A stretch of 64,000 nucleotides of DNA from CAVYGM01 sp963768025 (GTDB lineage Bacteria > Bacteroidota > Bacteroidia > Cytophagales > Spirosomataceae): contig CAVYGM010000026.1 in NCBI GenBank assembly GCA_963768025.1, forward strand, positions 62,001 to 126,000, read 5' to 3'. This document shows positions 28,701 through 39,600 of the stretch, one piece after another. The notes beneath the pieces are model-generated. The model searched no databases, was not told where the DNA came from, and saw only the letters and a list, made by a program, of their open reading frames with translations. The position numbers were made by a program, and so were the translations under genes. Positions within the stretch are counted from its first letter, which is position 1. Every line of letters starts with the position of its first letter.

Positions 28701-28879
28701 ATAATTTCTGCGTTAGCACCGGTATAGGAGGTACTTACCGTCACCACGGGTGGGTCTACGCTCGGAAATTCCCGAACTCCCAGGTAAAGGAAGCCTATTA
28801 CACCAAACAGGATGATGACCAGCGACATTACAATCGCCAATACGGGCCGCTTAATACTTACCTCCGATAAACTTGCCAT
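25777..28879 (-). CDS. Efflux RND transporter permease, HAE1/AcrB family (one frameshift)
   Basis: An inner-membrane proton-driven pump of 1033 residues after correction. TM1 is at the N-terminus (VLAIVMSLVIILFGVIGFLYL). Two porter domains follow, with the tandem TM blocks LVLIFLILAAQFESFVDPIIILLTV and FLPVIFLEGVTGRLFREFG. The TM4 proton-relay motif GLVVDDAIVVLEN carries the Asp-Asp pair. The frame breaks at 28682-28683: one extra base separates ESQITE from PLEESINGIAGI. The adaptor gene is 48 bp upstream on the same strand. No outer-membrane factor is adjacent; the TolC at 55010 is a candidate partner. Confidence 0.92.
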
Positions 28880-28927
28880 GTTGTAGCTATTGAAATGATG
28901 GAATAATGAAGTGTCATTCTGTGCGGA

Positions 28928-30055
28928 TCAAAGGCTGGGCTTAGCCGCTAACTCGGCTCGCTGGCGGTTGATCACTTCCCTAACTTCTACCGGACCGTCA
29001 GGTTTAACCTGCAGAATACCCGTGGTGATGAGGGTGTCCCCCGGTGCCAGCCCACTCAGGATCTCCATGTTTAGCTCACCGCGCAGGCCTACTTCCACCA
29101 TACGGGGGGTAGCTTTGCCGCCTTTTACCAAAAAGACCTTATGACCGTTCATCTCGGGGATAACGGCCTCATTAGGTACCGCAATCGCCGAGCCTTTGGA
29201 ACCCGTTATGAGTTCTATACGGGCAAAGGCACCGGGTAATAAAGCGCCGCTTCCATTGGGGCTGGTAGCTCTCATTTGGAGCGTACGCGTTTGGGGATCT
29301 ATTTTGGGGTCTACGGCATACACCCGCCCGGTATGTTTGTCGTCCGAGGTTTCGGTTGTATATTCGATGGTACTCCCAACTTTTATTTTGTCAGAATACT
29401 TCGCCGGAACCGAGAATTCTACTTTCGCAGGATTCGTGTTGGTTAGGTTACTGATCCGGGTATTGGGAGTCAGGTAACTACCTTCGCTCACATACCGTAA
29501 ACCGAGGCGGCCACCAAAGGGTGCCCGGAGGGTGGTTTTTGCTAACTGGGCTTTGATGTTCTCGATGTCGGCCTCAATGGTCCGAACGGAGGTAAGACTT
29601 ATATCGTATTCGCGCTGGCTTATGGCTTCTTTTTCCAGCAAACGGCGCTGGCGGAACTCATTGTCCTCGGCCAGTTTTTTGCTATACTCCAATTTCTTTT
29701 CCTGCGCCTGAAGGTCATCGTCATTTATTTTTAGTAAAATAGCGCCCTTCCCGACGTACTGTCCTTCCTTAAAATAAAGTCGGGTAATTTTGCCCGAAAT
29801 TTCACTCCGGATTTCCACTTCTTCGTTGGCCAGTATTGTACCGGTGGTTTTTACGATGTCATCCAAGGAACTAAGTTCAATAACCATCACAGAAACGCTC
29901 GTTTTTCCACCCCCAGGGCCTCTTTGGGGGGCTCCTTCGGCCATGTCGGTTTTTTTCGGGGCATTAAAATACTCCTTCAGGCGTGGGTAAAAAACCAGCC
30001 CGAGCAGGATAAACAAGATAATGGCGGTAATCAGGCGTTTAGTTAATTTTGTCAT
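28928..30055 (-). CDS. RND efflux periplasmic adaptor subunit
   Basis: 375 residues. An N-terminal signal-anchor (LITAIILFILLGLVFYP) is followed by the membrane-fusion-protein order: half-lipoyl (VEIRSEISGKITRLYFKEGQYVGKG), helical hairpin (about 120-185), second half-lipoyl (TTLRAPFGGRLGLRYVSEG), then beta-barrel and membrane-proximal domains (GALLPGAFARIEL, GLAPGDTLITTG). It links the pump at 25777 to an outer-membrane channel. It is first in the two-gene operon. Confidence 0.92.
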   Translation of the reverse strand: MTKLTKRLITAIILFILLGLVFYPRLKEYFNAPKKTDMAEGAPQRGPGGGKTSVSVMVIELSSLDDIVKTTGTILANEEVEIRSEISGKITRLYFKEGQYVGKGAILLKINDDDLQAQEKKLEYSKKLAEDNEFRQRRLLEKEAISQREYDISLTSVRTIEADIENIKAQLAKTTLRAPFGGRLGLRYVSEGSYLTPNTRISNLTNTNPAKVEFSVPAKYSDKIKVGSTIEYTTETSDDKHTGRVYAVDPKIDPQTRTLQMRATSPNGSGALLPGAFARIELITGSKGSAIAVPNEAVIPEMNGHKVFLVKGGKATPRMVEVGLRGELNMEILSGLAPGDTLITTGILQVKPDGPVEVREVINRQRAELAAKPSL

Positions 30056-30162
30056 GAATTGGGCTTAATAAACTGATTTTATCTGCAAATTTAACTCATT
30101 CCTTGTTTGAACAAGCACGATTAAGTTAGAAGTTTGAAACGCCCCTAACTTAACTGTCAAAA

Positions 30163-30200
30163 CAAAAAAAAATTACCCGATTTGCTCGGGTAATTTTTTT
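30163..30200 (-). terminator. Bidirectional terminator after the first SusD gene
   Basis: A perfect 10-bp stem (30171-30180 with 30186-30195) and a 5-nt loop, with A8 on one side and T7 on the other. Confidence 0.85.
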
Positions 30201-30226
30201 ACTGAAATTCTATTGGGATTGATTGC

Positions 30227-31663
30227 TTATTTATCCCACCACAGGCGACCGTCCAGGTCGTCCTTGCCACCGAAGGCTTGCAAAGCGGCCTGATAATTGG
30301 CGCCGTTCAAATCGCGTTCCGTAGTAGGGTACCCCTGCCGAAGCGGGATGATTCCCGTTGGAGAAATAGTCTTGGCCGGAGGCGTCAGCACGGGGAATCC
30401 CGTACGGCGCCACTCAGCCCAGGCCTCATACCCGTTGAGGAATAAGGCCACCCATTTCTGGGTAATAATCTGCTCCAAACCTTTCGCAGGAGTATACACG
30501 ATGCTGGGTTTAGCGATGAAAGCATCGTACGAAGCTTGATTGAATACTCCGTATTGCTTGAAGGACGCCTCGATTCCCTTGTAGTAAAACGATTCGGGAG
30601 TACCGGTAATCCAGCCCCGGCGAGCCGCTTCGGCCAACGAGAATTGCATCTGAGCGTAGGTCATCACGTATCCAGGAGAGTTCTGCTGACGTAGGGCGGT
30701 TCCCAGGAACGAAACCTGTCCGTTAGGGATGGCACCGGCAGGGCCCTGCTCAAGACCATAGGGCATCCCTACGTACTGCTGGCTAAGTACTGCCTTGTCG
30801 GCAAATACCGGCAGACGGGGATCGTTGGTAGCAAGCAACAAATCAACCATCGGCTTGCTTACATTGAAGTCCAATCGCGTTTCGAAGCGGTCTTCCCAGG
30901 GATTGTCGTTGTTATTATCCGCCAGGTAGGAGTATACGACATTGTCGGCGTTGCTGGAAATAACTCCATCGTTCAAGGCACTGACAAACTCAGTTTTAGC
31001 CTTATCGGGAGAAACCTCAGAAAGACGAAGGGCCATAACCAATCGCATGGAATTGGCAAACGTTTTCCATCTGGACATCGTACCACCCAACAGGAAATCT
31101 CCTTTGATAGTACCAGCGGTGATTTGGGCAGACGCTTCCTTAAGCTCCTTAAACAGGTCGGTATAGATTGCTTCCTGCGAATCATACACTGGCTTGAAGT
31201 TGTCCCTTCCGTCCAGCGCCTGTGAATAAGGAATAGGTCCAAACCGGTCGGTTAGGTGCCAGTAGAAGTAGGCCTTAAGAATGCGAGCTGCGGCAATCTG
31301 GTTGTTGTTGGTACCATTTTGAGCGGCCGTTCCCTTGGTAGCCTCGTCGGTGTTGAGCCTAATGATTTCATCAAGATTAATCAGTGGTCCCGAATAGTAT
31401 CCGTTGAAACTGAACTGCTGAGTACCATACCGTGAAGCCTCGGTGTAGAACTTCTCAGAAATCTGCTGAGAATAGAGGATGGGATCCACGTCCGAAATAG
31501 GTCCAATAATGCCCCGCTCGGCGGAAGTCAATAAATTAGACGTGACCGGGATGGTAGGGTTATTAGGATCCACATTCATATCTCCGAAGTCACCCGGATC
31601 ACAGGCCACAAGGGCGGTGGCAAGCAGCGCACCGTAAAATGAGATTTTTATATTCTTTTTCAT
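30227..31663 (-). CDS. SusD/RagB-family outer-membrane lipoprotein (pair 1)
   Basis: 478 residues from ATG 31663. The frame is open to 31756, but only this start gives a lipoprotein signal (GALLATALVAC, Cys near residue 21). The TPR-like helical SusD-like_2 fold shows ILKAYFYWHLTDRFGPIPYSQAL and NSMRLVMALRLSEV; the tail (NGANYQAALQAFGGKDDLDGRLWWDK) is typical. It captures substrate on the cell surface for the SusC partner encoded 26 bp upstream. The substrate is unknown, and no glycosidase or sulfatase is near. Confidence 0.93.
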   Translation of the reverse strand: MKKNIKISFYGALLATALVACDPGDFGDMNVDPNNPTIPVTSNLLTSAERGIIGPISDVDPILYSQQISEKFYTEASRYGTQQFSFNGYYSGPLINLDEIIRLNTDEATKGTAAQNGTNNNQIAAARILKAYFYWHLTDRFGPIPYSQALDGRDNFKPVYDSQEAIYTDLFKELKEASAQITAGTIKGDFLLGGTMSRWKTFANSMRLVMALRLSEVSPDKAKTEFVSALNDGVISSNADNVVYSYLADNNNDNPWEDRFETRLDFNVSKPMVDLLLATNDPRLPVFADKAVLSQQYVGMPYGLEQGPAGAIPNGQVSFLGTALRQQNSPGYVMTYAQMQFSLAEAARRGWITGTPESFYYKGIEASFKQYGVFNQASYDAFIAKPSIVYTPAKGLEQIITQKWVALFLNGYEAWAEWRRTGFPVLTPPAKTISPTGIIPLRQGYPTTERDLNGANYQAALQAFGGKDDLDGRLWWDK

Positions 31664-31689
31664 ATTATAATTTCTATTAACGAATAAGT

Positions 31690-34600
31690 TTATAGTCCAA
31701 GCTTCACATTGACACCGAAGGTGGTAGTACCGGGCAGCTGACCGCCTTCTGACCATACACTTTCGATTTCTGATGGATCCAACCCTTTAACCGGCTGTTT
31801 GATACGCCACAAGTTACGACCCACCAGGGCTACGTATACACTGCGGATACGTGCTTTTTTCAGCAAGTCAGACGGTAGAGAATAGCCAAGGCTTAGCTCG
31901 CGTAATTTTGCATAGCTGGCATCATACAGCCAGTTTTCGCTGAGGCGGAACAAAGATTTGTAGTAATCAATTGCTTCCACGTACTGCTGGTTTTCGGAAC
32001 CGTCGGCCAGCACACCGATGGCACGGACACCACCGCCGTCAGCTACCGCATCGCGCTTGGGGTTTCCTTTGTCGTTGTTACCAACGGTAGCTTCACCCAA
32101 TCCCGAATAGGCATTGAACATTTGTGTTACCGAGTAGATTTGTCCACCCTTCTGGAAATCAATGCTGAAATTCAGCGTAAAGTCCTTGTAGGTAAGGGTG
32201 TTGATCAAACCACCCGACCAGTCGGGCAGGAAGGAACCGAGGTCTATGTTGTTGTCAAACAGAAACGCTCCATTAGCACCTACTATTTTGTTGCCTTCTG
32301 CATCGCGACGGAAAGCACGACCGATCAGGGTACCGAATGGCTCACCTACTTTGGCATTCACCGTAGGGCCGAAGGCCACACTTGATCCGGATACGTTGGC
32401 ACCCGCCGAATAAACGGCAAACGTTGGCAGTACATAATTGTCAAGACCATCCGCTAGCTCCACTACCCTGGTCCGGGCCTTGGCCAGGTTCAGATTGATG
32501 CTCCAGTTGAAGTCGTTGTTTTTGATCGGAATAAACATGGCGGCCAATTCTACCCCCTGATTGGTGATATTGCCGGCGTTTACCATCGCTTGCGTATATC
32601 CGCTCGTAGCCGATACGCTCAATGGCAGAATCTGATTGGTGTTCTCACGCTTGTACACCGTGAAGTCCAGGCCAATGCGGTTGTCCAGGAATTTTACTTC
32701 GGCACCCAGGTCATACGACGTAGAAAGAGTTGGCTTCAGGTTAGCATTGGGCAAACGAGAAGGCAAGCTTTGGGTTGGCAATGAACCGTAGGGATTTCCT
32801 ACCGAATAGGTATTGAAAATCTGATAAGGTCCCGTGTCGCTACCTACCTTGGCCCAACCGGCTTTCAACTTACCAAAGGAAAGGATATTCTGCCCTTTCA
32901 GGAATTCGCTAAATACGAAGCTACCTGACAACGAAGGGTAGAGATACGAATTATTGGCAACCGGTAGGGAAGAAGACCAGTCATTACGAAGTGATCCATC
33001 TACATAAATAAAGCCCTTATATCCCAAAGATACCGTTCCGTAGATACTCCGAACTTCTTTTTCGCTTGAATAGTTCGACGTATTGGGGCGGTCTTTAGAA
33101 GCAGCAATGTTGTAGAAATCAGGAATACTCAGACCACCGTTTGTGCTCTCGTTCACATTTTCGAAGGTATTCCGACGAATGTTTGCTCCCAGGTTGGCAT
33201 CGAAATTAAATTCACCAAACGTCTTGTTGTAGGTACCCAGGAATTCGTAGTTACGTTCGCGGCTCTTGCTGAATCCAGTGAAGAAGCCATCCGTATTCAA
33301 CGTACCCGAAGCGATCCGGAAATCGTACCGGTTTGTTGCTACATTGTCGCGTACCCAGCCATTCAGGGTGATACCCGGAGCTACTTTGTACGTAAGGCTG
33401 ATGTCGCCAAAGATGCGATCAAGGCCACTGTGGTACAAGTTTTCGTATACATCGGTATAGGGGTTATCCCAGTACAATGGTTTTACATTCTCAGGACCGT
33501 TGATGTTCCAGGAGTTATAGGACCCATCGGGGTTTTTGTAATCGCGCAACTGATCCATATCAATCTGACGCTGGAACCACTGGTTGAAACTACCCGTCAA
33601 ACCCTGACCGTAACCTTCCAATGGACGGCCGGTCTGATTCTCATTGATCACGTTGATGTTGGTCGAGAACGTCAGCTTCTTTGATAATTCGTAGCTACCA
33701 CCCAGGTTGATGTAATTACGTACCTGCTTGGTATTTGGAATGATCAGGCTGCGCGAAAGGTTGGTGATAGAAGCCCGGAAACTGGCCTTGTCACTACCGC
33801 CGCTGATGGAGACGTTGTTGTTGTACGTCTGACCCGTTTCAAAAAAGTTCTTTACGTTGTCAGGGTTTGGTGAAAAAGGTACTTCTTTTCCAAAACCAGT
33901 GTTCGAAGGAAACCAGCTGTAATAGGGGCGGTAGAGCGTACCGTCCATTTTGGGGCCCCAGCTTTCGTCGGCTGAATAGTCAGGAAGATTCTGTCCTTCA
34001 AATGCCTGCCAGGCGGCAGGGTGGATAGAAGGGTTGTACTTGAACTTAATAAACTCCTGTGAATAACCGCCGCCGTATTCGTTCTGATAGTTGGGTAAGT
34101 TGGATACTTTATCCAGCGTAATGGCTGAATTTACATCCACCTGTACTTTTCCTCTTACTGATTTCTTGGAAGTGATTACCACCACACCCTCGGCAGCACG
34201 CTGTCCGTAAATAGCCGTAGCGGATGCTCCTTTGAGTACAGTAATTGTTTCCACGTTGTCCATATTCACGGCGTTCAGGTCGTCAATAGGAGTACCGTCC
34301 ACAATGTAGAGTGGGTTAGCATATATCGAAAGACCCGTTACGCCCCGAATCCGGATGTTGGCACTCCGGAAAGAGGAGGAAGGAGCTCCCTGAATCTGCA
34401 CACCGGCGATTTTACCCGCCAGGGAGTTGGCCAGGTTAGTTTCCTTGGAGAAGGTTAATTTTTCAGAACTGATTTGCTGTAAAGCATGTCCAACGGCCTT
34501 ACTCTCACGGGTAACACCCAAACCGGTTACTACTACTTCTTGAAGCTGGTTAATGTCCGATTGAAGTGAAACATTAATCGTTGACTGATTGCCCACAGGT

Positions 34601-34845
34601 ACTTCTTTTGATTCAAAACCAATGAAGCTAAATACCAGGGTGGATGTTGATGAAGCGGAGATTTGATACACACCTTCTCCACTGGTAGAGGTACCGCGAG
34701 TGGTGCCTTTTATTGCAATGTTGACCCCCGGTAGCACGGAGCCATCTTCGGCGGTAACCTTGCCGGTTACCATCCTGTCCTGGGCGAATAGTTGCCCTCC
34801 CAACAGACAAATGCCTGCCAGGAATAATCCTAGAAACTTCCTCAT
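31690..34845 (-). CDS. SusC/RagA-family TonB-dependent transporter (pair 1)
   Basis: 1051 residues. A signal peptide ends near LFAQ, then a carboxypeptidase-regulatory-like domain at about 25-105 (VTGKVTAEDGSVLPGVNIAIKGT). The SusC consensus INQLQEVVVTGLGVTRESK comes next, then the plug (about 115-235, with IYIVDGTPIDDLN-type sequence) and a 22-strand beta-barrel. It ends in GTTTFGVNVKLGL. It is closely related to pair 2, with the same leader layout MRKFLG. It begins its own transcription unit. Confidence 0.94.
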   Translation of the reverse strand: MRKFLGLFLAGICLLGGQLFAQDRMVTGKVTAEDGSVLPGVNIAIKGTTRGTSTSGEGVYQISASSTSTLVFSFIGFESKEVPVGNQSTINVSLQSDINQLQEVVVTGLGVTRESKAVGHALQQISSEKLTFSKETNLANSLAGKIAGVQIQGAPSSSFRSANIRIRGVTGLSIYANPLYIVDGTPIDDLNAVNMDNVETITVLKGASATAIYGQRAAEGVVVITSKKSVRGKVQVDVNSAITLDKVSNLPNYQNEYGGGYSQEFIKFKYNPSIHPAAWQAFEGQNLPDYSADESWGPKMDGTLYRPYYSWFPSNTGFGKEVPFSPNPDNVKNFFETGQTYNNNVSISGGSDKASFRASITNLSRSLIIPNTKQVRNYINLGGSYELSKKLTFSTNINVINENQTGRPLEGYGQGLTGSFNQWFQRQIDMDQLRDYKNPDGSYNSWNINGPENVKPLYWDNPYTDVYENLYHSGLDRIFGDISLTYKVAPGITLNGWVRDNVATNRYDFRIASGTLNTDGFFTGFSKSRERNYEFLGTYNKTFGEFNFDANLGANIRRNTFENVNESTNGGLSIPDFYNIAASKDRPNTSNYSSEKEVRSIYGTVSLGYKGFIYVDGSLRNDWSSSLPVANNSYLYPSLSGSFVFSEFLKGQNILSFGKLKAGWAKVGSDTGPYQIFNTYSVGNPYGSLPTQSLPSRLPNANLKPTLSTSYDLGAEVKFLDNRIGLDFTVYKRENTNQILPLSVSATSGYTQAMVNAGNITNQGVELAAMFIPIKNNDFNWSINLNLAKARTRVVELADGLDNYVLPTFAVYSAGANVSGSSVAFGPTVNAKVGEPFGTLIGRAFRRDAEGNKIVGANGAFLFDNNIDLGSFLPDWSGGLINTLTYKDFTLNFSIDFQKGGQIYSVTQMFNAYSGLGEATVGNNDKGNPKRDAVADGGGVRAIGVLADGSENQQYVEAIDYYKSLFRLSENWLYDASYAKLRELSLGYSLPSDLLKKARIRSVYVALVGRNLWRIKQPVKGLDPSEIESVWSEGGQLPGTTTFGVNVKLGL

Positions 34846-34910
34846 CTACAATTTTAGTTAGGTTGATAAATATAGATTAAAAGCGCAAGTTAGCGAATAT
34901 TATTAGTATG

Positions 34911-34942
34911 CAAAGGGTAGACGACAGAATAGTCCAATACAA
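34911..34942 (-). promoter_or_regulatory. Putative promoter of SusC/SusD pair 1
   Basis: On the minus strand a TTG at 34942-34940 and a TACCCTTTG box at 34919-34911 are separated by 20 bp. The -7 box has one extra base compared with TAnnTTTG. About 65 bp of AT-rich leader follows. The rest of the 302-bp gap holds only the terminator at 35066-35100. Confidence 0.3.
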
Positions 34943-35065
34943 TATTCTGAAAACAGGGGTATTTTTAATAGAAAATTGTTTATGTAATTTTATGTGTAGT
35001 TATGGATACATAGTTTCAACACTTCTCGGTCAATTTCTTGTAATATTCCATTGCTTGTATAATGC

Positions 35066-35100
35066 AAAAAAATCACCTGAGTAGCTCAGGTGATTTTTTT
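35066..35100 (-). terminator. Bidirectional terminator after the second SusD gene
   Basis: A perfect 10-bp stem (35071-35080 with 35086-35095) and a 5-nt loop, flanked by A and T runs. Confidence 0.85.
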
Positions 35101-35147
35101 GTCGGATATTTTGAATGGACAAGGCTTTCTTAAAAGGTCAGCTTCAA

Positions 35148-36587
35148 TTAGCGTACATCCCAAAATAATTTGGATTTTACCACATCTCCGCCAATAGCCT
35201 CAGCGGCCGCCCGAAGGTTTGCGCCGTTTAGGGTGGCCTCATCAATGGGGTAAACCACCCGGTTGGGAATATCAGCTTTGGTGAGCCCTTCGGGTACGTT
35301 GAAGCCCTCGAAGTCAAACAGCCGCCAGGTTGTCCATCCTTCCAGGCCGTTGTTATATAAGGCCAGCCACTTTTGTACACCTATTTTTTGCCGCCAATCG
35401 CCCGGTGCCGAAGCAAAGGCTACTTCGGGCTGCTGGAGATAGGCCATCGCCTGTGCATCCGAACCTCCCCACTCTTTAATAGAAGCCGTTATCGCCTTAT
35501 TATAATACTCCACAACCGTTCCTCCCACCGAATAGCCCCGTTGGGCGGCTTCGGCCAGTAGAAAAAGTACCTCCGAATAGCTAATGACAATCCCCGGTGA
35601 ATTGGCGGTGTACATAAATTCACCAGGGGAGGAAAAGGAAGTGAAGGCGTTCCCTGACCCATAGATACCACCTTTATATACTCCGCTACCCAAATTCTCC
35701 TGGAAGTAGTACATCCTTCTGGGGTCGTTTAGCTTATTCATAACACTTACGATGGTGTTGGCTGCGACAAAGTCGGAGCGGCCACTTAGAACCAAATCCT
35801 CGTAGGCCGGATAGGTATAGGGGGCGTTTGAGGTATATTCTACCGATAGGTTTTCGGAAATAGAACTAAACACACCGGAGGTGTAGGCCGACTCCGCCAT
35901 TGTTTTTGATTTTGCCGGATCCACGTCCGCCAATCGCATGGCGAGCCTCAGCTTTAAGGAATTGGCACTTTTGAGCCACATTTCCGTATCCCCTTGATTA
36001 ACCAGGTCGCTGTTTGAGGCGAAGCTGGGAGTGGCTACATTCAAGTCGGCAATTGCCTTATTCAGTTGATCTATTTCGCTATAATAGATTGTTTTGGCAT
36101 CATCGTATTTTGGATTGGGATTGGAAAAGTCCAGTGCCTCCGAATAGGGTACATTCCCAAAAAGATCCACCAGGGTGGTATAGATGTGGGCTTCGGTGAT
36201 TTCGATGATGGCCAACTTGTTTTTCTGAATGGGAGCCGTTTGCGAGTTAGTTTCCTGAGCACTAATCAATTTCTTTGACTCGTCAAGGTCTTTCAGTGCG
36301 TCACGGTACAATCGGGAAAACCAGTTGTCGGGTATTTTCCTCTGTACCTGTTGGTACTGACTTTCTTCCGGATAGGTAGTTTGGGCCCAATACTGTGCGT
36401 ACAGCCTGAATACGTTTGTGTTGACACTAGCAGAATTCAAAATGTGATGAAACCGTTCGGTAGCGTTGTTGAAGAGTGATTCGCCCGTTACCGAGGCCGG
36501 GTTTTTCTTATCCGTGTTGAGCTCTTCAAAAGTATCGGTACAGGCTACCAGCAGGCCGACGATGAATAGGATGATTATTTTTTTCAT
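35148..36587 (-). CDS. SusD/RagB-family outer-membrane lipoprotein (pair 2)
   Basis: 479 residues with the lipoprotein signal MKKIIILFIVGLLVAC (Cys16). SusD-like_2 fold: ITEAHIYTTLVDLFGNVPYSEAL, NSLKLRLAMRLADVDPAKS, and the closing NGANLRAAAEAIGGDVVKSKLFWD. Domain order and end motif are the same as in pair 1, so the two arose by duplication, although the sequences have diverged. The partner SusC starts 26 bp upstream, the same spacing as in pair 1. Confidence 0.93.
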   Translation of the reverse strand: MKKIIILFIVGLLVACTDTFEELNTDKKNPASVTGESLFNNATERFHHILNSASVNTNVFRLYAQYWAQTTYPEESQYQQVQRKIPDNWFSRLYRDALKDLDESKKLISAQETNSQTAPIQKNKLAIIEITEAHIYTTLVDLFGNVPYSEALDFSNPNPKYDDAKTIYYSEIDQLNKAIADLNVATPSFASNSDLVNQGDTEMWLKSANSLKLRLAMRLADVDPAKSKTMAESAYTSGVFSSISENLSVEYTSNAPYTYPAYEDLVLSGRSDFVAANTIVSVMNKLNDPRRMYYFQENLGSGVYKGGIYGSGNAFTSFSSPGEFMYTANSPGIVISYSEVLFLLAEAAQRGYSVGGTVVEYYNKAITASIKEWGGSDAQAMAYLQQPEVAFASAPGDWRQKIGVQKWLALYNNGLEGWTTWRLFDFEGFNVPEGLTKADIPNRVVYPIDEATLNGANLRAAAEAIGGDVVKSKLFWDVR

Positions 36588-36613
36588 TGCTATATATAGT
36601 TAGACTCGACTAC

Positions 36614-39600
36614 TCAAAAATCCAATTGTACTTTGAAACCAACCGACCTCACCGTAGGATAAGATCCCGATAGATATCCTTGGGCGTTTCCTGCTCCAAG
36701 ACCAGATTCTGGATCGGCAAAGGGGACATTTTTGTTGATAATCCAGAGGTTTCTGCCAACTACTGAGAATGTGATTCGTTGGGCAAAGCTCTTGATCACT
36801 GAACTGGGAAGCCGGTACGAAAGGGATGCTTCACGGAGTTTGATAAAGGATGCATCGTAGGTAGTAAGTGCCGATGGATTTCGGGCAGCATTTCCCCAGT
36901 AGTAGTATCCGGCATAATCGTTAGCCCTGGTGCGGGTGGTGTTGACGGTACCATCCGCTAATACACCCTCATTAATGAGTCCTCCTCCATCGGCTACGGG
37001 GGCTCGCACCTCATTCCCAAGTTCGTTGAGGTCAGCTGTATAATCCGGAAGGCCGGTTCCCTGGCCATAGTGCATGTCGAGAGAATACACTTCCCCGCCG
37101 ATAGAACCATCGATGAGAAAGCTGAGGTTTAGCCCTTTGTAACTTAGGCTATTGGTAATACCTCCTGTCCAGTCGGGTTGGGCTACTCCGATTACCTGAT
37201 CGGGATTGGCAGTATAATAGCCTGCGGCGTTGACAACGCGTTCACCATCCACATAGTTGAAACCGGTACCCCGGATGGTACCATATCTTTCACCTTTGGT
37301 GGCATTGAGGGTGATTCCTCCCTGGTAGGTAGCCAACACGATGTTTTCAACTCCCTGGTACAAATCCCCAACCCGATTGATGTTCTTGGCCCAGTTGACC
37401 ACCACTTTCCATTCCAGGCCATTGGTCTGAACCGGAGTACCAATCAACGAAACCTCCACACCCTTATTGGTGAGGTTGCCGGCATTGACATACCGAAAAC
37501 CATACCCCGTAGCCAACGACTGGGTTACCCGCAGGATTTGGTTTACGGTGTTAACATTGTAAGCCGTCAAATCCAGGCCTAGCCGGCCTTGCAGGGTGTT
37601 AAGTTCCAAGCCTGCCTCCCAGCTTTTGGTTCTTTCTGGCATGAGCTCAGGATTGTTTTTGGTGGTAGGTACCGAGGTCAATACCGAAGTCCCAAAGTTA
37701 TCAATCCGGTCATACACGTCGTTTACGCTAAGTGCCGGGGCGTCGTTCCCAACCTCCGCATAGCCAAATCTCAATTTTCCAAACCGAAGCCAGGAGGCAT
37801 TGACATGATTTGAGAATATATAGCTGGCCGATGCCGAGTAATAGTTATAGGTGTTGTTGGCTTTGGGTAGCGCCGACGATACATCAATGCGATCGGTTAG
37901 CTCCAAATAATAGGTGTCTTTATAGCCTAGGGAAGCACTGGCGTAGTAGCCGTTGACCTGCTTTTCGAAGAGCGACTCCGCCGGGAAAGGAACTGTATTG
38001 ATGGAATTGCTGATGGCGTAGAGCCCAGGAACGGCAAGTCCACCGGAGGTAGACTGAATAATGCTTTCCCGGCTTTCCTTCCGGATGTTAATCCCGGCTA
38101 ATCCCGATAGATTCAGGTCCGTTCCAAAGTCTTTATTAAAAGTACCAATCACGTCATAGTTCAGTTCGGTAAAATCTATGTCTGTTCTTTGGTACCCAGA
38201 CTGTTCTTCGTTGTTCTGAAGGCCAAACTCGGTGGCGATAGAACCTACGGCCCTTCGTTCCTCGCGCAGTTCCTTGTAAGTGTCCATGGAGATCCGGCCC
38301 ATCAGACTAAACCAATCGGTTAACTTGTACGTTAGATTGACGTTGCCATACAACCGTCCCCGGTCATCGGAGTTGAAATTTTGGTACCGCGTCCAGTAGG
38401 GATTGTCCCAGTAGATGGGGCCAGTATCCCCATTTATCGGGTCATTCATGTTCCAGGTCACATTCCTACCCGTCAAATCATAGAAATACTTCTGCCTTTT
38501 GATGTCTACGTTGGTCTGCCACCACTGACGGAAGTTAGTCATGAGGTTGTCAGAATAGCCAGTAGAAAACCGTCCGACGGTGGATTGTTTGCTGTAATTG
38601 CCGGAAATGGCAGCGGTGAGTTTCGAGCTCAGGTTATACGAACCACTGAAATTGATGTTGTTACGCTTCTGTGAACTGTTGGGCAGAATGCCTTTATCAT
38701 CAAAATTTGTGTAGCCGAGCCGGAAGGATCCCATATCATTGCCTCCGCTCAGATCCACCGAATTGTTGAGGGTTACCTGCTGTTCGAAAAAAGTAGAGGG
38801 ATCGTTGGCAGCGGCTATCCAGGGCATTGGTTTGCCGAAATTTTCGGACTCTGGTACAAATGACTCCCATTGATACACCATCAGGTTGGGATCAAATCGG
38901 GCCCCGTACGATCCATCCTCCCGGGTTGGATTGACCAGGTCGGTGACTCCATCGCCGTTAATGTCGGCATCTTCAAAATACGGATTCGTCGGACCATACC
39001 AGGGGGAGTACCCGGCTCCGTATTTTTTTTGGTAGGTTAAAAAAGTGGTTTTGTCAATCTGCCCGAGGTTTACACCACTCGAAACACTCACCCCGACTCC
39101 TTTTCGCTTCGATCCTTTTTTTGTGGTGATCAACACCACCCCATTTGAGCCTCTCGATCCGTAAAGCGCCGTTGCTGCGGCACTTTTGAGGACCGAAATT
39201 GTCTCTATATCCTCGGCGTTGATGTCCGATGCTGCGTTTCCATAATCATAGCCTCGGCGGCCATTGACCTGATTGGAACTATTGCCCTGGTAGTTGGAGA
39301 TAGGCACGCCATCCACCACAAACAGTGGCTGGTTATTTCCCGCCAGGGAGTTGTTTCCGCGAATCAACACATTCGTCGAACCCCCAAATGTATTGTTTTG
39401 GCGGATTTGGATGCCCGCGATTTTGCCGGACAAAGAGTTTACAAAGTTTTGCTGTTTTACGGTACTAACCTGTTCCCCCTGTATTTCCTGCACGGCATAT
39501 CCTAGTGCTTTTTTCTCTCTCGAAATACCAAGTGCCGTTACCACCACTTCCTGTAACTGGTTAACATCCGTTGGCAATTCCACATCGATTACGGTCTGGG

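Noticed and set aside
28301..28870. 189-codon frame antisense to the RND pump
   Set aside because: Opposite conserved porter-domain sequence; rich in Ser and Arg as shadow frames usually are.
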